DNA from: Durusdinium trenchii
Lineage: Eukaryota; Sar; Dinophyceae; Suessiales; Symbiodiniaceae
Direction: 5' to 3'
NCBI GenBank assembly: GCA_963970005.1
Contig: CAXAMN010021113.1
Span: 260,553-324,552, forward strand
Length of the DNA: 64,000 bases
Position 1 is the first letter of the stretch; every line of letters begins with the position of its first letter. The translations under genes were made by a program, and so were the position numbers. The notes below the pieces were generated by a model that ran no database searches, was not told where the DNA came from, and worked only from the letters and a program-made list of their open reading frames with translations. Of this stretch, positions 11,502-22,741 are shown in pieces.

Positions 11502-11654
11502 TGCTGATTTTGCGAAGATTTGGATGATTTGTGTGATTTCGGCAACGTCCGTGTACATGGACTGGTGTCCCTGTAAAATCGCCAGTTCGTCACCCGGCAG
11601 CGTTCTGCCAACCCGCGCTGACATGAAAATGCGCATCTGCGCGAGTGTTTCAGC
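11502..11654 (-). CDS. Candidate internal exon, unknown helical segment (51 codons)
   Basis: The minus-strand acceptor (gtgcacag|) and donor (GCA|GTTGGC) enclose exactly 51 codons, phase 0 to phase 0. The peptide is rich in helix formers: AETLAQMRIFMSARVGRTLP, then DELAILQGHQSMYTDVAEI. This frame is not the longest open frame at the site, but it has both splice signals and the best composition. It may belong with the minus-strand exons at 11069 and 6975. No family is recognised. Confidence 0.6.
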
Positions 11655-11892
11655 CTGTGCACGTGCTGCTCAAAGAGGTCGATGGCATTTGTATGATGTT
11701 GATGCACTTACCAGCACCACCCACCCAGTTCAGGTCTATTTGTATAAATGTATAGACTCCCCTGACCATGTATGTTGATTCTGATAACCACACAAGTTGG
11801 GTGGTGTAGAGATTTGTAGTGAAATCTGGGTTAAACAATGTAAAAAGTGTGACCATGATGGAATATGATGCATCATGAGGCCCCATGTCTTA

Positions 11893-12100
11893 AACATAGA
11901 ACCCCCCGTTCTCAGATAGACTAGAAAGCTCATGCATCATGAGCTGCAAGTCTCCGTTGTCGGTCGTGATGGGATGGTGATGAGGTTGGGTTGTATTTTC
12001 TGGACCAGATTCTTCCTGTGCCGGTGGAATCCCCCCGCTGGCGTCGGTGTTAGAGGACTCCACCGAGCAGCCAGACGGTGCGTGGCTCGATCCCCCCAAA
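11893..12100 (-). CDS. Possible exon, disordered segment (low confidence)
   Basis: A minus-strand frame encodes a polar segment with SVESSNTDASGGIPPAQEES and HHHPITTDNGDLQLMMHEL before a TAA. Composition favours coding, but no clear acceptor was found and a second minus frame is also open. A further GC-rich island at 12475-12690 is open on both strands and remains unassigned. Confidence 0.3.
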
Positions 12101-12699
12101 GCCGTAGTTGGAGCCCGCGGTGTATGGCTTCACTGGTTTCACTCTTTCTGGTGCCAGTGTCTTTCCCCTTCCAGTGAAACCCATTGATGGATTTGATGGC
12201 TACGAAAAAGAATACCAATTCGCACCCTCAGTCGACAAGAGACCAACGAGATTACCTTTGGTCGATAGAACAAAGATGATCAAAGCAGGTAAGAGAAGGA
12301 TTCGTAACTTTGGGAAAAGGATTGGTTCTATTTGGCCCTGAGGGTAGTGGCCATGTTGATATTTGAGCTAAGCAGAAGCTACTTGACGCCTCATGTAAGG
12401 CCCTCGACCTTGATTTTTCGCCAGCACACGTCATTGAGAGCCCATTTTCTATAATTATTGTTCTAGTGTCTAAGTGGATGATCGGACAGTTGTTGCTTTG
12501 GCTGGCGCTGGGCCGCCTTCCCATTCGATGACGTGGTGCGAAAAAAGGAGCGAACGATGTCCGAACTGCAGCGCCCCATGTGCACTGCGGGCGTGCGACC
12601 ACGTGCGTTTCGGCGAGAAGACAGCGACGCCAACGGCGACCAGTTCGTCACCTGGACGACCCACGTTTCGCCCAAGTGACTGCCGTGGTGAGTCGGGGA

Positions 12700-14548
12700 C
12701 TGCCCAGGTGAGCCCACAGTCCCGTGGTTTGACGAAATGGAGACTTGACCTGAATGAAGACGGGTAGAAGTTCTTAGAACATCTAAATTCTGGCAAAGAC
12801 TGAAGTTTAACATAAGTGTGTGAAAGATTTTGAGAGGAGCCGAGCCCACCACCTGGCGAACTCGGTTCTTTTTCTGTGTCGAACTGAACATAGTCACGCT
12901 TCACTCGTCGTAGAAGGCAGCTCAAAAGGTCCTAAGGACACAGGAAGACACATATCCCCCCTGCCGCAATAAGAATGGACTGCAACTACAGCCTACATGA
13001 CTGCCTGCACCCGACTTCAAGTACCCTAGAAAATGGGACATGACCCAAACAAAATATAGCAATTTGCTGAGGTACGGGTGTTCAAGAAAAGGCTCCCGTG
13101 GTGCTATGCGCCACGGAACCCTGGTATAGAGACAGTTTCCTGGTCGTCTCAGACCATTCGAGTGACTCAGACATCAGCTTTTCATCGTCTCAGACACCGT
13201 GGTGGCAGCCGGTCCGGTTCGTAGAAGCACTGTTTCGAAACAGGCTCTTCCCACCGTGAGAGACCTGGTTTTGTCCCCAAGAGACCTGGTTGGAACCAAT
13301 GTTGGCTGGTGTGACTCTGGTGTGTCAATTTTTTTTTTGCTGCGTAATTGCCAGGTGGTGCAGGATTTGGTCCTCAGAGCAATCATGTGATTTTGCTCCG
13401 AGTTTGCTTCGATATATATATATATGTCGTATTGTATTATATACAGTATTAATATAGGATCTTCCACTGTGGCTCGATCAACCTGCGGCACCTGACAGGA
13501 TTGTTCTGCAATTTCGCGCGATGAAAAGCGGTTTTGCACCGTTTCAGAGGTGCCGCGAGCGCTAAGCGGTTTGCGCGTGCCAGAGCGAAGTGCTGCGCGA
13601 GTGCCAAAGCCATCACTGTCCAAACCATTCCAAAGCCATCTGTGGATCTCCAAGCAAGATCTTCCGTCCTGCGCAGACCGGCTCGCGTCACCTCTTTCAA
13701 GATTTTCAGTTTGGAAGCATCTCGAGGATCATTCCGTCGTCTACAGAGTGGCCTTTGTGGCTCGAAAATATCATTTGACTCCAAACGTTCGTTTTTTGAT
13801 TCTTGCCAGCCCAAGGACCAAGTGAAACCTGGCCCTTCACCTCATCAAGTACAATTTTTGCATGACCGGGCCCAGTGAACATGAGATCCGCGGTCGACCT
13901 GTAAGGGATGGTCACATGGCTGGACCTCAGAGTATGGGATGCTTGGTTGAAGATTGAGCACCTCAGTATTGCTTCGACCCTTCTGGCAGATTGATTCAGG
14001 ATGGATTTGCAATGAACGTGTGGTTAGAGATGAGGAGCGCCACGAAAGTCATTACCCTGGTCCACCAGGGTTCCAAATCTTTGATTTGGACATACCCATC
14101 CTGTGACTCGTCTCCAGTTGCTTCATTTTGCTTCCTAGTTGTTGAACCCGGCTGGTCTTTTGATACGACAAGACCTGTCAAAACCCTTGTTTGGCTTCAA
14201 GACACTTTCCACGAAAAAAGGTTCTAGACGAGTTCGGTCAGGCGTTCATTTTTCACCTTTTGGAAGGGAGTTTTTAGAATGAACAATGACTTCAACAGAA
14301 ACCTTCAAAGCTCATGGGCCCTCATGGAGGATGAAAGAAAACAGAACCGGTTGACCTGGACTCACGACCTAGGGATCTGACCTCAATTCCCCCGAAGAAC
14401 CAGAGGTTCTGAAGGAAGCCTTTTTTTCGACTATTATAGGTACTCCAGGTGGAAAACCGGGTCCTGCCGGTCAAAAAGGACCTCTCTTGGTGGGTCGTCC
14501 TTTGTCGTCCTTTGGTTTTGTTAACTCCAAATTTCTGTGGGACAGCAG
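12700..14548. other. Mostly non-coding stretch
   Basis: It holds a (TA)n tract at about 13412-13425, a GC-rich island at 13530-13720 open on both strands, and a repeat ending acctgtaaggg near 13906 that resembles the CCCTACAAGTC element. No exon is called. Confidence 0.35.
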
Positions 14549-14655
14549 GTCCACGGAGGGCGATGATCCATCGACGGTGCAGAACTTTCACAGCCCGCGT
14601 GTGTGCGACGTGCACACGCAGCGCACGGAGTTTCGCGTTCCCGCGGATTCCACTT
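14549..14655 (+). CDS. Candidate internal exon, unknown gene (35 codons)
   Basis: The acceptor (gtgggacagcag|) and donor (ACTT|GTTCTC) bound an open frame with TEGDDPSTVQNFHSPRVCDV and then HTQRTEFRVPADST. It enters and leaves with split codons. The polar composition and both splice signals support coding, and no competing frame on this strand is as good. Function is unknown. Confidence 0.55.
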
Positions 14656-14730
14656 GTTCTCCTTGAAGGTCGCGATCAACTGAGTCGAGATCAGGATCAT
14701 TTGCATCATGTAGAAGAAAGTATACCAACA

Positions 14731-14780
14731 TGATCATGGTTGGAACATGGTATATGGTATCATACCTACATGTTCCAACC
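14731..14780. repeat. Inverted repeat CATGGTTGGAACATG
   Basis: The arm catggttggaacatg is followed after about 18 bases by its complement catgttccaaccatg, forming a 15-bp stem. Confidence 0.75.
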
Positions 14781-16188
14781 ATGTCAGGTTTAAGGGATGA
14801 ACACAGCCTGTGGGTGATGAGAAGAAGAAAACGGAGAGGATCCCAAGTTGGGGCAAGTTGGGTCCGTTCCATTTTATCAGGCTTGATACCTGATCCAAAG
14901 CATCCAAGTACATCTTTAGAAACGACAGCGGTAGGTGGAACGCCCAGGGGGTGTGTTCGATAAAGGTAACATATACAGTATTTCTATTACCAATCTATTA
15001 CCATGTGTTGTTCACTCCAAAACTATAGGTATCCTGTTAATTAGCTGTTTATTCCTTAATTCCGGCAGTGTCACGCTGTGTTCTCATGTTTTACTGCTTG
15101 CAGACCTGTTGGGTAGATGATTTTGCAACTGGAAGTGTGCTAAAAGCTCCTTGCCCAGATGGTGTTTCAATTGTTTGCTGGGTTCAAACAACTTCTTCGC
15201 AGAGCGGTGAAGAAGAGTGAATATCTCCAGGCCTATGCCCAAGATGGCCCAAGCAGTGAACATCTAATTTTTTGGGGTGGTGAATGCAAGTGGAGCTTTT
15301 TTGGGGGTGGATTTCAACACCGTGAAGAACAGGGTGTTGAACTTTGCCTACTTTTGTTTGGGCGGAGTAGGACCTTTTGATACCTGGTTTTGTTCCTTTG
15401 ACCAGTTGGTGGACCAGTCGATTGGGGCTTTGGGGCCCCTTTGAACGTTCAGAGTTGGTCGTCCAACGGAGAACTCTTTGGTTCAAGTGATAGAACACTC
15501 CTTCCCACTGGAGGGTCTACATCCCTCCTAGTGGCTTGAGCTTGGACTTGATGCGCCACAGGCCGTGGATTTTCGTTGGATGCGTCACACGTGACGCGTG
15601 GGACCTTCAACAGAAAGGAGTCAATCCATTGAAGACACTTCCGTGCACCTGGACCTGAAGTGCTGGGACCTCTTTAGAGTCTCTAAGTGACCCTTTACAG
15701 GCCTAAGCGACTTCATCCTGGGATGTCAAGAGGTCACTTTGAAGGTCCTGGCACACACCAACTGGGACAGTGAACATGCAAGAAATGGTGTGGATCGCAT
15801 CCAGCGTCAAAAAGAGAGAACTCCCTGAGAGTGAATCAGCAGCACCCCAGGAAAGGGGTGGTTGATAGACCTTTCCAGAATCCCATTTGTTTATTTAGTT
15901 ATCGAATGTTATCGGATGACCATCCAAAGTGGGTGCTGGAAGAAGTCTTCTTCGTCCAAGCGCGTTTGGTCATCGGTATATTCCCTACTAGGCCTCGAAG
16001 ACCCATGATCATGAGTTCGGTTGACCTGGTTTTGTAGTCTAAAATCCGTAAACAATGGTTCTTTGAAAGAAAACCGCCACTCTTGGTCTCGACCGTACGC
16101 AACTCCTGGTTTGTTCCAGTAAACCTGCAGAGCCGTCGGTGTGTAGAACGTGGTCCCCAAATAGATGAGTGGCACGCTTTCCAATAGA

Positions 16189-16285
16189 TGTACCCTAGGG
16201 ATCCAGTCGTGCCTTCTCAGAAGGTGGGACTGGAGTGGGTTTGGACGGTCCAGGTGCCTTCTGAGAAGGTACTTGGATCCTGTGG
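16189..16285. mobile_element. MITE-like element, AGAAGGTAC family
   Basis: It has the family core gtgggactggagtgggt and the end ccttctgagaaggtacttgg, with an internal inverted partner ccttctcagaaggt. Related copies lie at 21976, 25532, 31151 and 49029. Confidence 0.6.
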
Positions 16286-16516
16286 GGTAAGAGTTTTAGG
16301 CCTACAACCTAAAGTTTCGGGTGATATACCCAAGACTCACCGACCTGGAGAATGGTGCAGACTTAGTCGGTAAAAGAAGAAAAAAACGCGCGCGAGCGAG
16401 CGATCGGTCCAAAGGGCCCTCTGCACTGAAAGGTTTTGGAGGGAGCGGGAAAGGGTTTGTTTTTTCATGGAGAGTTTGGGTAGAACACATTCCTCCAGTG
16501 GCCAGTAGAATGGGCC

Positions 16517-16607
16517 GTGGCACAACCTGGACGTCCAGCCTCAAGTGTCGTCCCGGCCTTCGCCTCCTGCTGGGCAACGAGGCGAAGACACATCTCGGAA
16601 GGGCCAG
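16517..16607 (+). CDS. Possible exon, unknown gene (low confidence)
   Basis: A plus-strand frame with VAQPGRPASSVVPAFASCW and ATRRRHISEGP runs to a GT donor (CCAG|GTGTTT). The start is not fixed, and other frames over this GC-rich island are also open. Confidence 0.3.
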
Positions 16608-17167
16608 GTGTTTTGTTTGGGAATCGAGACTTGCCATGCGAGTCTCAGTTGCATATTGTAGAGCATTGTAGAGTCGTAGAGCCAACTCATATTTATATAT
16701 ATTCGAGACTTCATTTAATTTTTGGCACAAAAGGGACCCTATCGTTGGGAGCTCATGGTCATATCACCTCGAGACATCATGATTTCTGTCGAAAGATGTG
16801 ACACGCATGCATGCGTTTTGGCAAGCAAAACACAACATAAAGGGTTTGATAGCTCTTCCAGGCCAGCCTCGCCACATCTCACAACAGATATTCTTGGGAA
16901 TCACATGGAATCACATGCCTCCTTAGAAGGTGTTTGGTTGGGCTACATCTTACAATATTATCAGTAGTTGGATCAAGAGGTGACCTTGGTCCTGCTTCTA
17001 CTGACTCGGAGGTGTTGATTGGTTGGTCAGCGGCTTCGATAGTAAAACACCGAGGTCTTTTGATGTTGATTTCATGCTAGCCGAGCACAACTGGCCTGGA
17101 CTTGTTGCAGCCCAGTCTTGTCCGGTGGCTTTGCGCCAATCAGTCTTTGCCCAATAACCACCGGCAG

Positions 17168-17255
17168 CCCACGTTCGAAAAAGAGGAAGACAGCTGCGTT
17201 TCCTGCGGATGCTGGTGCACTGGGGCAGGAAACCCTGCGGATGTTGGGGCAGAAT
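17168..17255 (+). CDS. Candidate exon with a nuclear-localisation-like motif
   Basis: The acceptor (ataaccaccggcag|) opens 29 codons ending at AAT|GTACTG. The peptide begins PRSKKRKTAAFPADAG and ends LGQETLRMLGQN. The cluster RSKKRK fits a monopartite nuclear localisation signal, so the host protein may be nuclear. Two other frames are open, but the chosen one matches both splice sites. Confidence 0.55.
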
Positions 17256-17773
17256 GTACTGTTACTGTGAGAAGCCCCAACTTACCTCTGGGAACATAAA
17301 CAACAGACGAAATCCATTTGTCCAGCAGGTCCCCCTATTTCAATACAAACCCACTTGTTGGAGCAAAGCGTAAAGCAGTTGCAAAACCCAATTCATCCAC
17401 TGGGTGATTCGGCTACCCTGCAGATCCGAACCCTCATTCGAAACCTCAATAGGTGGTCCTGGAACATGTGTTGGAATTGACCGCTGGATTCGACCGACCT
17501 CAGCCTGTGTTCAGACGGGACGATTAGCAGGGAACACAGTGTTGCGACCGAATCCTGGGAGAGGATGAGTATACTCCTGCAGTTCCTCTCCACGCCTACT
17601 CATCTTGGATGTGGCTCACTTCGGACTCTCGAAGCATCCACTCCTTCAGCATCCTACGGATGTGACGATCCAGTCATGGCCAGTCATGGTCAGGTCATGT
17701 TGAGGGGTGAACTAGTTGCAGCTGTCATGCACCATATTCCATTGCTGCTAAGAAACTCGAAGGAGCTTACATC

Positions 17774-17870
17774 CAGGAGTCACATGTCGGGGTGGTGTTT
17801 GGTCCCCAAGTGAGTGGATGTTCTGGGCACCCCTAAGCTCCATTAGGCACCCCGACATGTGACTGCTGGA
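17774..17870. mobile_element. MITE-like hairpin element, family C
   Basis: The ends ccaggagtcacatgtcgggg and ccccgacatgtgactgctgg are inverted repeats with one mismatch. Internal motifs ggtccccaag and gtgagtggatg recur in the copy at 22487. Confidence 0.7.
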
Positions 17871-18122
17871 TATTGGATCTTCTTTTTGTTGAATACGGTG
17901 CCTTTTCGCTGAACATGTGGCAAAAAGTAATGGTGGCTGTTGGAAGATCCATGTTATTTGTTCAATCGAAGGGCGTGGCTGTTGTTGGAACCACTGTGGA
18001 TATTGAACTCGGTGTTACTCCCCGAACCTTCACTTTATAGAAGCACGCGGTGCGGACCGCGGTGCCCCCTCGCTCCAACCGATGGCGGGGGTCACTCTGC
18101 CAGGGGATCCACCCACCTGCAG

Positions 18123-18267
18123 AGCGAAGAACGGAGAGCCGCAGGCGTCACCGGAGCAGCGCCGCTTCGGCTCCGAACGTTCAAAGCCAACCCGCGGCCA
18201 ATCGGCTGCCCGTTGGACCCGAGCCAATCGGCTGGCTGGGCACCCGTTCGATACCGCACACGTACCG
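18123..18267 (+). CDS. Candidate exon, arginine/serine-rich segment
   Basis: The acceptor (ccacctgcag|) opens a frame with RRTESRRRHRSSAASAPNV and then NRLPVGPEPIGWLGTR, reaching a possible donor (ACCG|GTCCTG). The RS-rich start could belong to an RNA-binding or splicing-related protein, but no domain is visible. Two other frames are open over the island. Confidence 0.4.
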
Positions 18268-19133
18268 GTCCTGGCGGTTTCGTTCTGAGAAATGGGTCAT
18301 CCGGTCGACCGTACCCATTGTAACTGGACAACTAGGAACAAGAAGCTACGTTCGGGGCTCCTGGCATCGCTAGAAACCGGTCCCGTACCCATCGTCCTAG
18401 GGATAGGACGATCTTATTTTTATTTTGTTTGATCGACCGAGGTCGGCACTGCCACTGCCTGCCACTGTCGGCGGTTTGTTGGTGATCTTTGTATGATGTG
18501 TATGTTTAAACTTATACTTTGTTTGAGCCCAGTTGATGTAATTGTTTTTTGGGAAGGATTTAAACCACCATCCAGAAAGTGTTTTGCGTTCATTTTGAGC
18601 GATCTCACAAGATCATCTTCCAGATCTAAGTTTGCCACCTTGAGCATCAATTTTCTGAAAATCCCAACACCATGGACCGAGAATGACCGATTTTTTTTGA
18701 ACCAGGACACCGGAGGCTTTTGACGGTGTACGGATGTGACCGCCCCGCCTCTCTGCTCCCACGGCACACCGTGCTCCCATGGGATTCTGCCGGTTCGGGC
18801 CTCAAGGCTTTGCCGTTTGAGCTGAATGCTGGATGAATTGGACATGAGTCACAAAAGGGGTCCGCCAGGTGAACAGCAGACATGGGAAAAAGATGGAACA
18901 GGCAAACCTGCGATCTAGAAGAGGATGACTTTCACACAAGAATGGCATTGAACGGCTGTAGATCTACAGAGATAGTAAGGCGACCAGGCTTCGGTCAAGT
19001 TTCCAAAGGGCGACCATGTAGATGTACAACGCTTCTGGGCCATTGATCAACGATATGTAGGCTGATAGCACTAAGGGTTGGTAGGCCTAGATCCGGCACT
19101 GACTCTTCCGAGTGCCTTAGCTGCTCCATTGCC

Positions 19134-19301
19134 ATGGCAGAGGAGTTTAGGCCGGCGATGGGGCGTCACACAAACATCATCCAACCCTTTCGCCTCAAAG
19201 ACTGTGTTCTGGGAGTGCCTAAGGTACGCGAAGACCGGGCCAAAGACTCTGCAACGACCAACGGATATGGTCCGTATGGTCGAACCATGTCGAACCAATA
19301 A
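19134..19301 (+). CDS. Small ORF (55 aa) or last exon, unknown
   Basis: From an ATG this frame encodes AEEFRPAMGRHTNIIQPFRL followed by a charged segment (VPKVREDRAKDSATTNGYG) and a TAA stop. The frame stays open upstream of the ATG to about 19047, so it may be a terminal exon. The minus strand is also open with plausible composition, so strand is uncertain. Confidence 0.3.
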   Translation: MAEEFRPAMGRHTNIIQPFRLKDCVLGVPKVREDRAKDSATTNGYGPYGRTMSNQ

Positions 19302-19684
19302 AGCTGGATCCCCAGGTTGATGATAATTTGATAGTGACGGCCAATTGGTGGCTCGCGCTCCTTGGACATCCAGCAACTACTTTTGATGGTAAATTGGTAA
19401 ACATTCTGCACAAATTGGAACGACCAGGCACACAGTTTGCACATGTTCTGCAAATGTCATCCAATGTTTGTTGTTGGAGGATTTCTGGGGAGGTGTAACT
19501 GTAGGATTTCTGAAGAAGAGTAGGGAAGTCATGCCCCACAACAGAGGTGTTGTGGCCAAGGGCTCATTTTTCTGAACTGACATAACTGTCCTTACAAGTC
19601 AAACGACTGATAACAAGAATCACATCAACGGAATCAGGAATGACATGGGTCGAATGAATAATCCAAAATTGAATAGGAACCATG

Positions 19685-19752
19685 GGAATGAATGAATGAA
19701 TGCATGCATGCATGGATGGATGGATGGATGAATGAATGAATGAATGAATATA
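19685..19752. repeat. Compound tetranucleotide microsatellite
   Basis: The tract passes from GAAT repeats to GCAT repeats, to GGAT repeats and back to GAAT repeats, as if point mutations spread by slippage. Confidence 0.9.
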
Positions 19753-19945
19753 TAGATTAATCGACATGGCATGAACGATGCACTGGGTGTGGTGTGACCC
19801 CATTGTGTGAACTCCATCCAGCTTGAATCACCGAATACTGAGAGGATGGGGGCCTTGCTGAAAGAGAATTCCTTACGTTCACCGTTCACCCCAGAATCGA
19901 ATCTGGACTACAAATACCACTACCCCTAAGACGCCATCCTGAGAA

Positions 19946-19998
19946 GGATTGAGAAGGTGGTTAGACCCCCCCAATCCCACCCTAACCACCTTCTCAGG
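19946..19998. repeat. Inverted repeat GAGAAGGTGGTTAG
   Basis: The arm gagaaggtggttag pairs with ctaaccaccttctc across a C-rich spacer of about 17 bases. It resembles the AGAAGGT-type MITE ends. Confidence 0.7.
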
Positions 19999-20699
19999 AG
20001 GTAGTTTGAGCCCTATAGGGTTCTTTAATGAACCCAAAAAGTTGCTTGGTCGGTGATTTGAGTCGAACTGGACAAAAATTGCGGTGACCAGCGACACTGT
20101 ATCCCCAAAAACATCCCACCCACATGCTCTGGAGGGATTGGTCCCAGATATGGAGGGGTCTGGGGAGACCTCAGCAATCCCTGAGGTTTGGTTCGAGACC
20201 AGGAAAGGGCTGTGACAGGAGCGTCGGGGACGATTTCTCAACCACCCCAACTGATCGGCTGCATGCAGAGGTTACAATTCTCCCTTTTTTCCAGATGCAT
20301 TTTGGGGGAAATGAGTGGATCAGAAAATCCCCATCGGAAGCCTTGAACTTCTGAAGTCCCCCGCCCAGACGCTCCGACTTCGCCCGCCCCGACTGGTCCG
20401 TGAAAACCTAGGGATTTGGAGTTCTAAAGCCTTTCCTTTTGTTTTTCACGATGGATGGTTTGACCCCACATCAGAACACCTGCCAGTGCCAAGGTCAAGC
20501 CACTTCTGCTTGGCACAAGGACAACTTGAAAAGACTGAAGACACCCTTGGAGAACCAGTGTCATAGCCATCGCCTACGAATCGCCTACCAGGTCCTACCA
20601 GAAGTATTAATCCGTCGAAATGTCTCAAGAAGGCACCGATCGGATCCTTCCATTGTTTTAAATAGGTCTGAATCCCAAACAACCATTGGCTTACTATAT

Positions 20700-20803
20700 C
20701 CCTACAAGTCCAAAGACCCAGTAAAACCTGTTTTGTTTACCTCCTTATAAGCAGTGTTTTTGCATGACCAACTCCAGTAAAATGAGCTCATTGACTTGTA
20801 GGG
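20700..20803. mobile_element. MITE-like element, CCCTACAAGTC family
   Basis: Perfect 11-bp terminal inverted repeats (ccctacaagtc / gacttgtaggg) bound 104 bp containing tgcatgaccaactccagtaa. The flanks are TAT on both sides, consistent with a 3-bp target duplication. A second copy lies at 62151. Confidence 0.75.
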
Positions 20804-21149
20804 TATGTTTGACTAAGGATTCAAGACCACCAAAACCACTTCAATAAGGAACTCTTTGAGGCTATAGGGTCCGGCGTTCGTTTGGCTTGGTGCGGCTCAG
20901 AGGGGTCGACAACAGCAGGAGAAGTGGAATTTCTTGAGCTGCCATGGTAGCCAAGCAAGCGCTAGTTCCTTCCTATGCCAGAATCCCGTGCTCCACAAGT
21001 GCTCCTGAGCCCCGTGGTTGTTTGCGGGGGTTATACTTCATTTTCTCTAAGGTACCAACTGAAACTCCAGGCAACTGATTGTCCAAACTTCAATTCCACC
21101 TTCGCTCTGTCCCTTATTCTCTCCTTCGCTCGGCCGAGCTCGCGCTCGC

Positions 21150-21249
21150 GCGGTGAGGGGCTCTGCCGGCTCTGCCGCTCGTCAGCGGAGCGTCGAGAGG
21201 CTTTTGCAGGCGCGGGTGGACAGACACGACATTGCCAGCAGCCACACAG
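21150..21249 (+). CDS. Candidate exon, unknown gene
   Basis: The frame contains RGSAGSAARQRSVERLLQAR followed by VDRHDIASSHT and ends at a donor (CACACAG|GTCCCA). The start is uncertain because the frame is open upstream into an arginine/alanine-rich stretch. Composition fits a helical basic segment. Function is unknown. Confidence 0.45.
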
Positions 21250-21810
21250 GTCCCATCGAAAAAAAACACGTCTTTTTAACTGAAACACGTCTTTACTTTA
21301 TTCATGGTTTTGAGGGTCACTGGCAGAAAAAACTGACCGGTCTAGATCGGTATACTGGTGTATGCATGTATAACATAAATTCCACAGATACTAAAGTTGA
21401 ACAATATGACATCAATAAGGAAGCTCATTCCATTCCCAGTGACCCTGTTTGTACTTGTAGTAATACCTCCGGTCCGATGGTCTTTCATGTTGGACTGCCC
21501 CACATCCGCACATCCCTGAATTTTGCAAGCTCCTCCGAGCGCAGATGAACTCCAAGGGGAGCGCCCTGGGGAGTGTTCAGGGCGCGAAACTGGAGTCATG
21601 TTTGAACCGACAAGAATGGCATCACTACTACAAGTAACAATAGCAGTAACAAGAGCAGTCAGTAACTATAAGGGCATTACTATATATAAGTAAACCATCT
21701 GAGTAACTAACTTTATAGGGGCGCTACTAACATGTATACTAACTACTAGAGTAAACCAGAAGCTACTAAGAAAACCATCTGAGTCCTCACCCTCAGAGTC
21801 CGGTGTTCAG

Positions 21811-21929
21811 GAATCCATCGTGGCCTCGAATAGCGCCGAGAACCGGGCGCTGAAACGGAGGGCGTGGAGCCCCGGTGAACCACCGACCGCGGAGCGGGCG
21901 TGCCAGCGATGGAGGCCGATGGTTGTGAG
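21811..21929 (+). CDS. Candidate internal exon, unknown gene (39 codons)
   Basis: The acceptor (cggtgttcag|) and donor (GTGAG|GTGCAC) bound an open frame starting ESIVASNSAENRALKRRAW and ending ACQRWRPMVV. It enters in phase 0 and leaves in phase 2. Third positions are G/C-rich, as in the other best islands. The preceding island (to 21249) exits in phase 1, so the two are not directly joined as drawn. Confidence 0.6.
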
Positions 21930-21975
21930 GTGCACGAAAGGTGTGGAGTGTTTCACCACGGAACCCTGACCCGTT

Positions 21976-22072
21976 TGGGCTCCAAGTACCTTCTAAGAAG
22001 GTGGGACTGGGGTGGGTGCCAGGAGGGTCCAGTCATACCTTCTGAGGAGGTACGACTGGAGCCCTATAGGGT
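21976..22072. mobile_element. MITE-like element, AGAAGGTAC family
   Basis: It carries ctccaagtaccttctaagaa at one end and accttctgaggaggtac at the other, around the core gtgggtgccaggagggtcc. Confidence 0.65.
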
Positions 22073-22486
22073 GACTCTGTTTCACTAGGGCAGAGCCAGG
22101 CAGAGCCATTGCGGACTGAGGGGTCAGTCTCAAATCCCGGTGTTTGTGGGCCTGTGAAGAATGAGCGTCACCCGTTGGGTTGGATGCTTTTCGAGTGGGG
22201 ACTTGCTCTAAGTGACTTGGACTTCCAAAGAATTTGGAGAATTAAGAACTCCTTTTTTTCCCCAATGGGTGTTGGGCAAGACTGAGGGTCTCTGCGCAAC
22301 TCCAATTCGCGGCCAGGTGCGACAACGCCTGCACAAGCGGCTCGGGGCAATGCTGCCTCCAGAGGAAGGCGGTCGTTCGAATCCACCTCACGACGAGATG
22401 ATCCGGGTCCTGAAAAGGGGGGTGACGGTACTGCGGAGCTTCTCAGTGAAAAGCGGGTGTTAATATTTAAGATTATTTAAGACTAC

Positions 22487-22590
22487 CAGGGGGTGGTGTG
22501 AAAGGTCCCCAAGCTCGTGAGTGGATGTGACGTTCGGGCACCCCGACTAGCTCCATTTAGCTCGGAACCCCGAGCTTTGTGACTGCTGGT
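22487..22590. mobile_element. MITE-like element, family C second copy
   Basis: It shares ccag at the start, ggtccccaag, gtgagtggatgt and tgactgctgg with the copy at 17774, and is flanked by TA-rich bases. Confidence 0.6.
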
Positions 22591-22644
22591 ATAAGAGGTT
22601 TCTCGATGTTTCAGCGCGGACATGGTCAGATCGGCTCCAAAGTC

Positions 22645-22741
22645 GTCCGAGTCCGTCCGTGGTGTGTCACACATCGGTGTTGACCACCAATGGCCTGGAG
22701 GTGTTCGATGTCGGTGCTCCCGGGCTCCGTGGGGCCTACCG
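22645..22741 (+). CDS. Candidate exon, unknown gene
   Basis: A plus-strand frame with VLTTNGLEVFDVGAPGLRGA ends at a donor (TACCG|GTGCCA). An AG after ctccaa near 22641 could be the acceptor. The pattern of hydrophobic and glycine residues is that of a folded domain, but no family is recognised. Confidence 0.4.

Noticed and set aside
22310..22400. tRNA gene (gttcgaatcc motif near 22373)
   Set aside because: The T-arm pairs in four of five positions, but there is no D-arm, anticodon arm or matching acceptor stem upstream.
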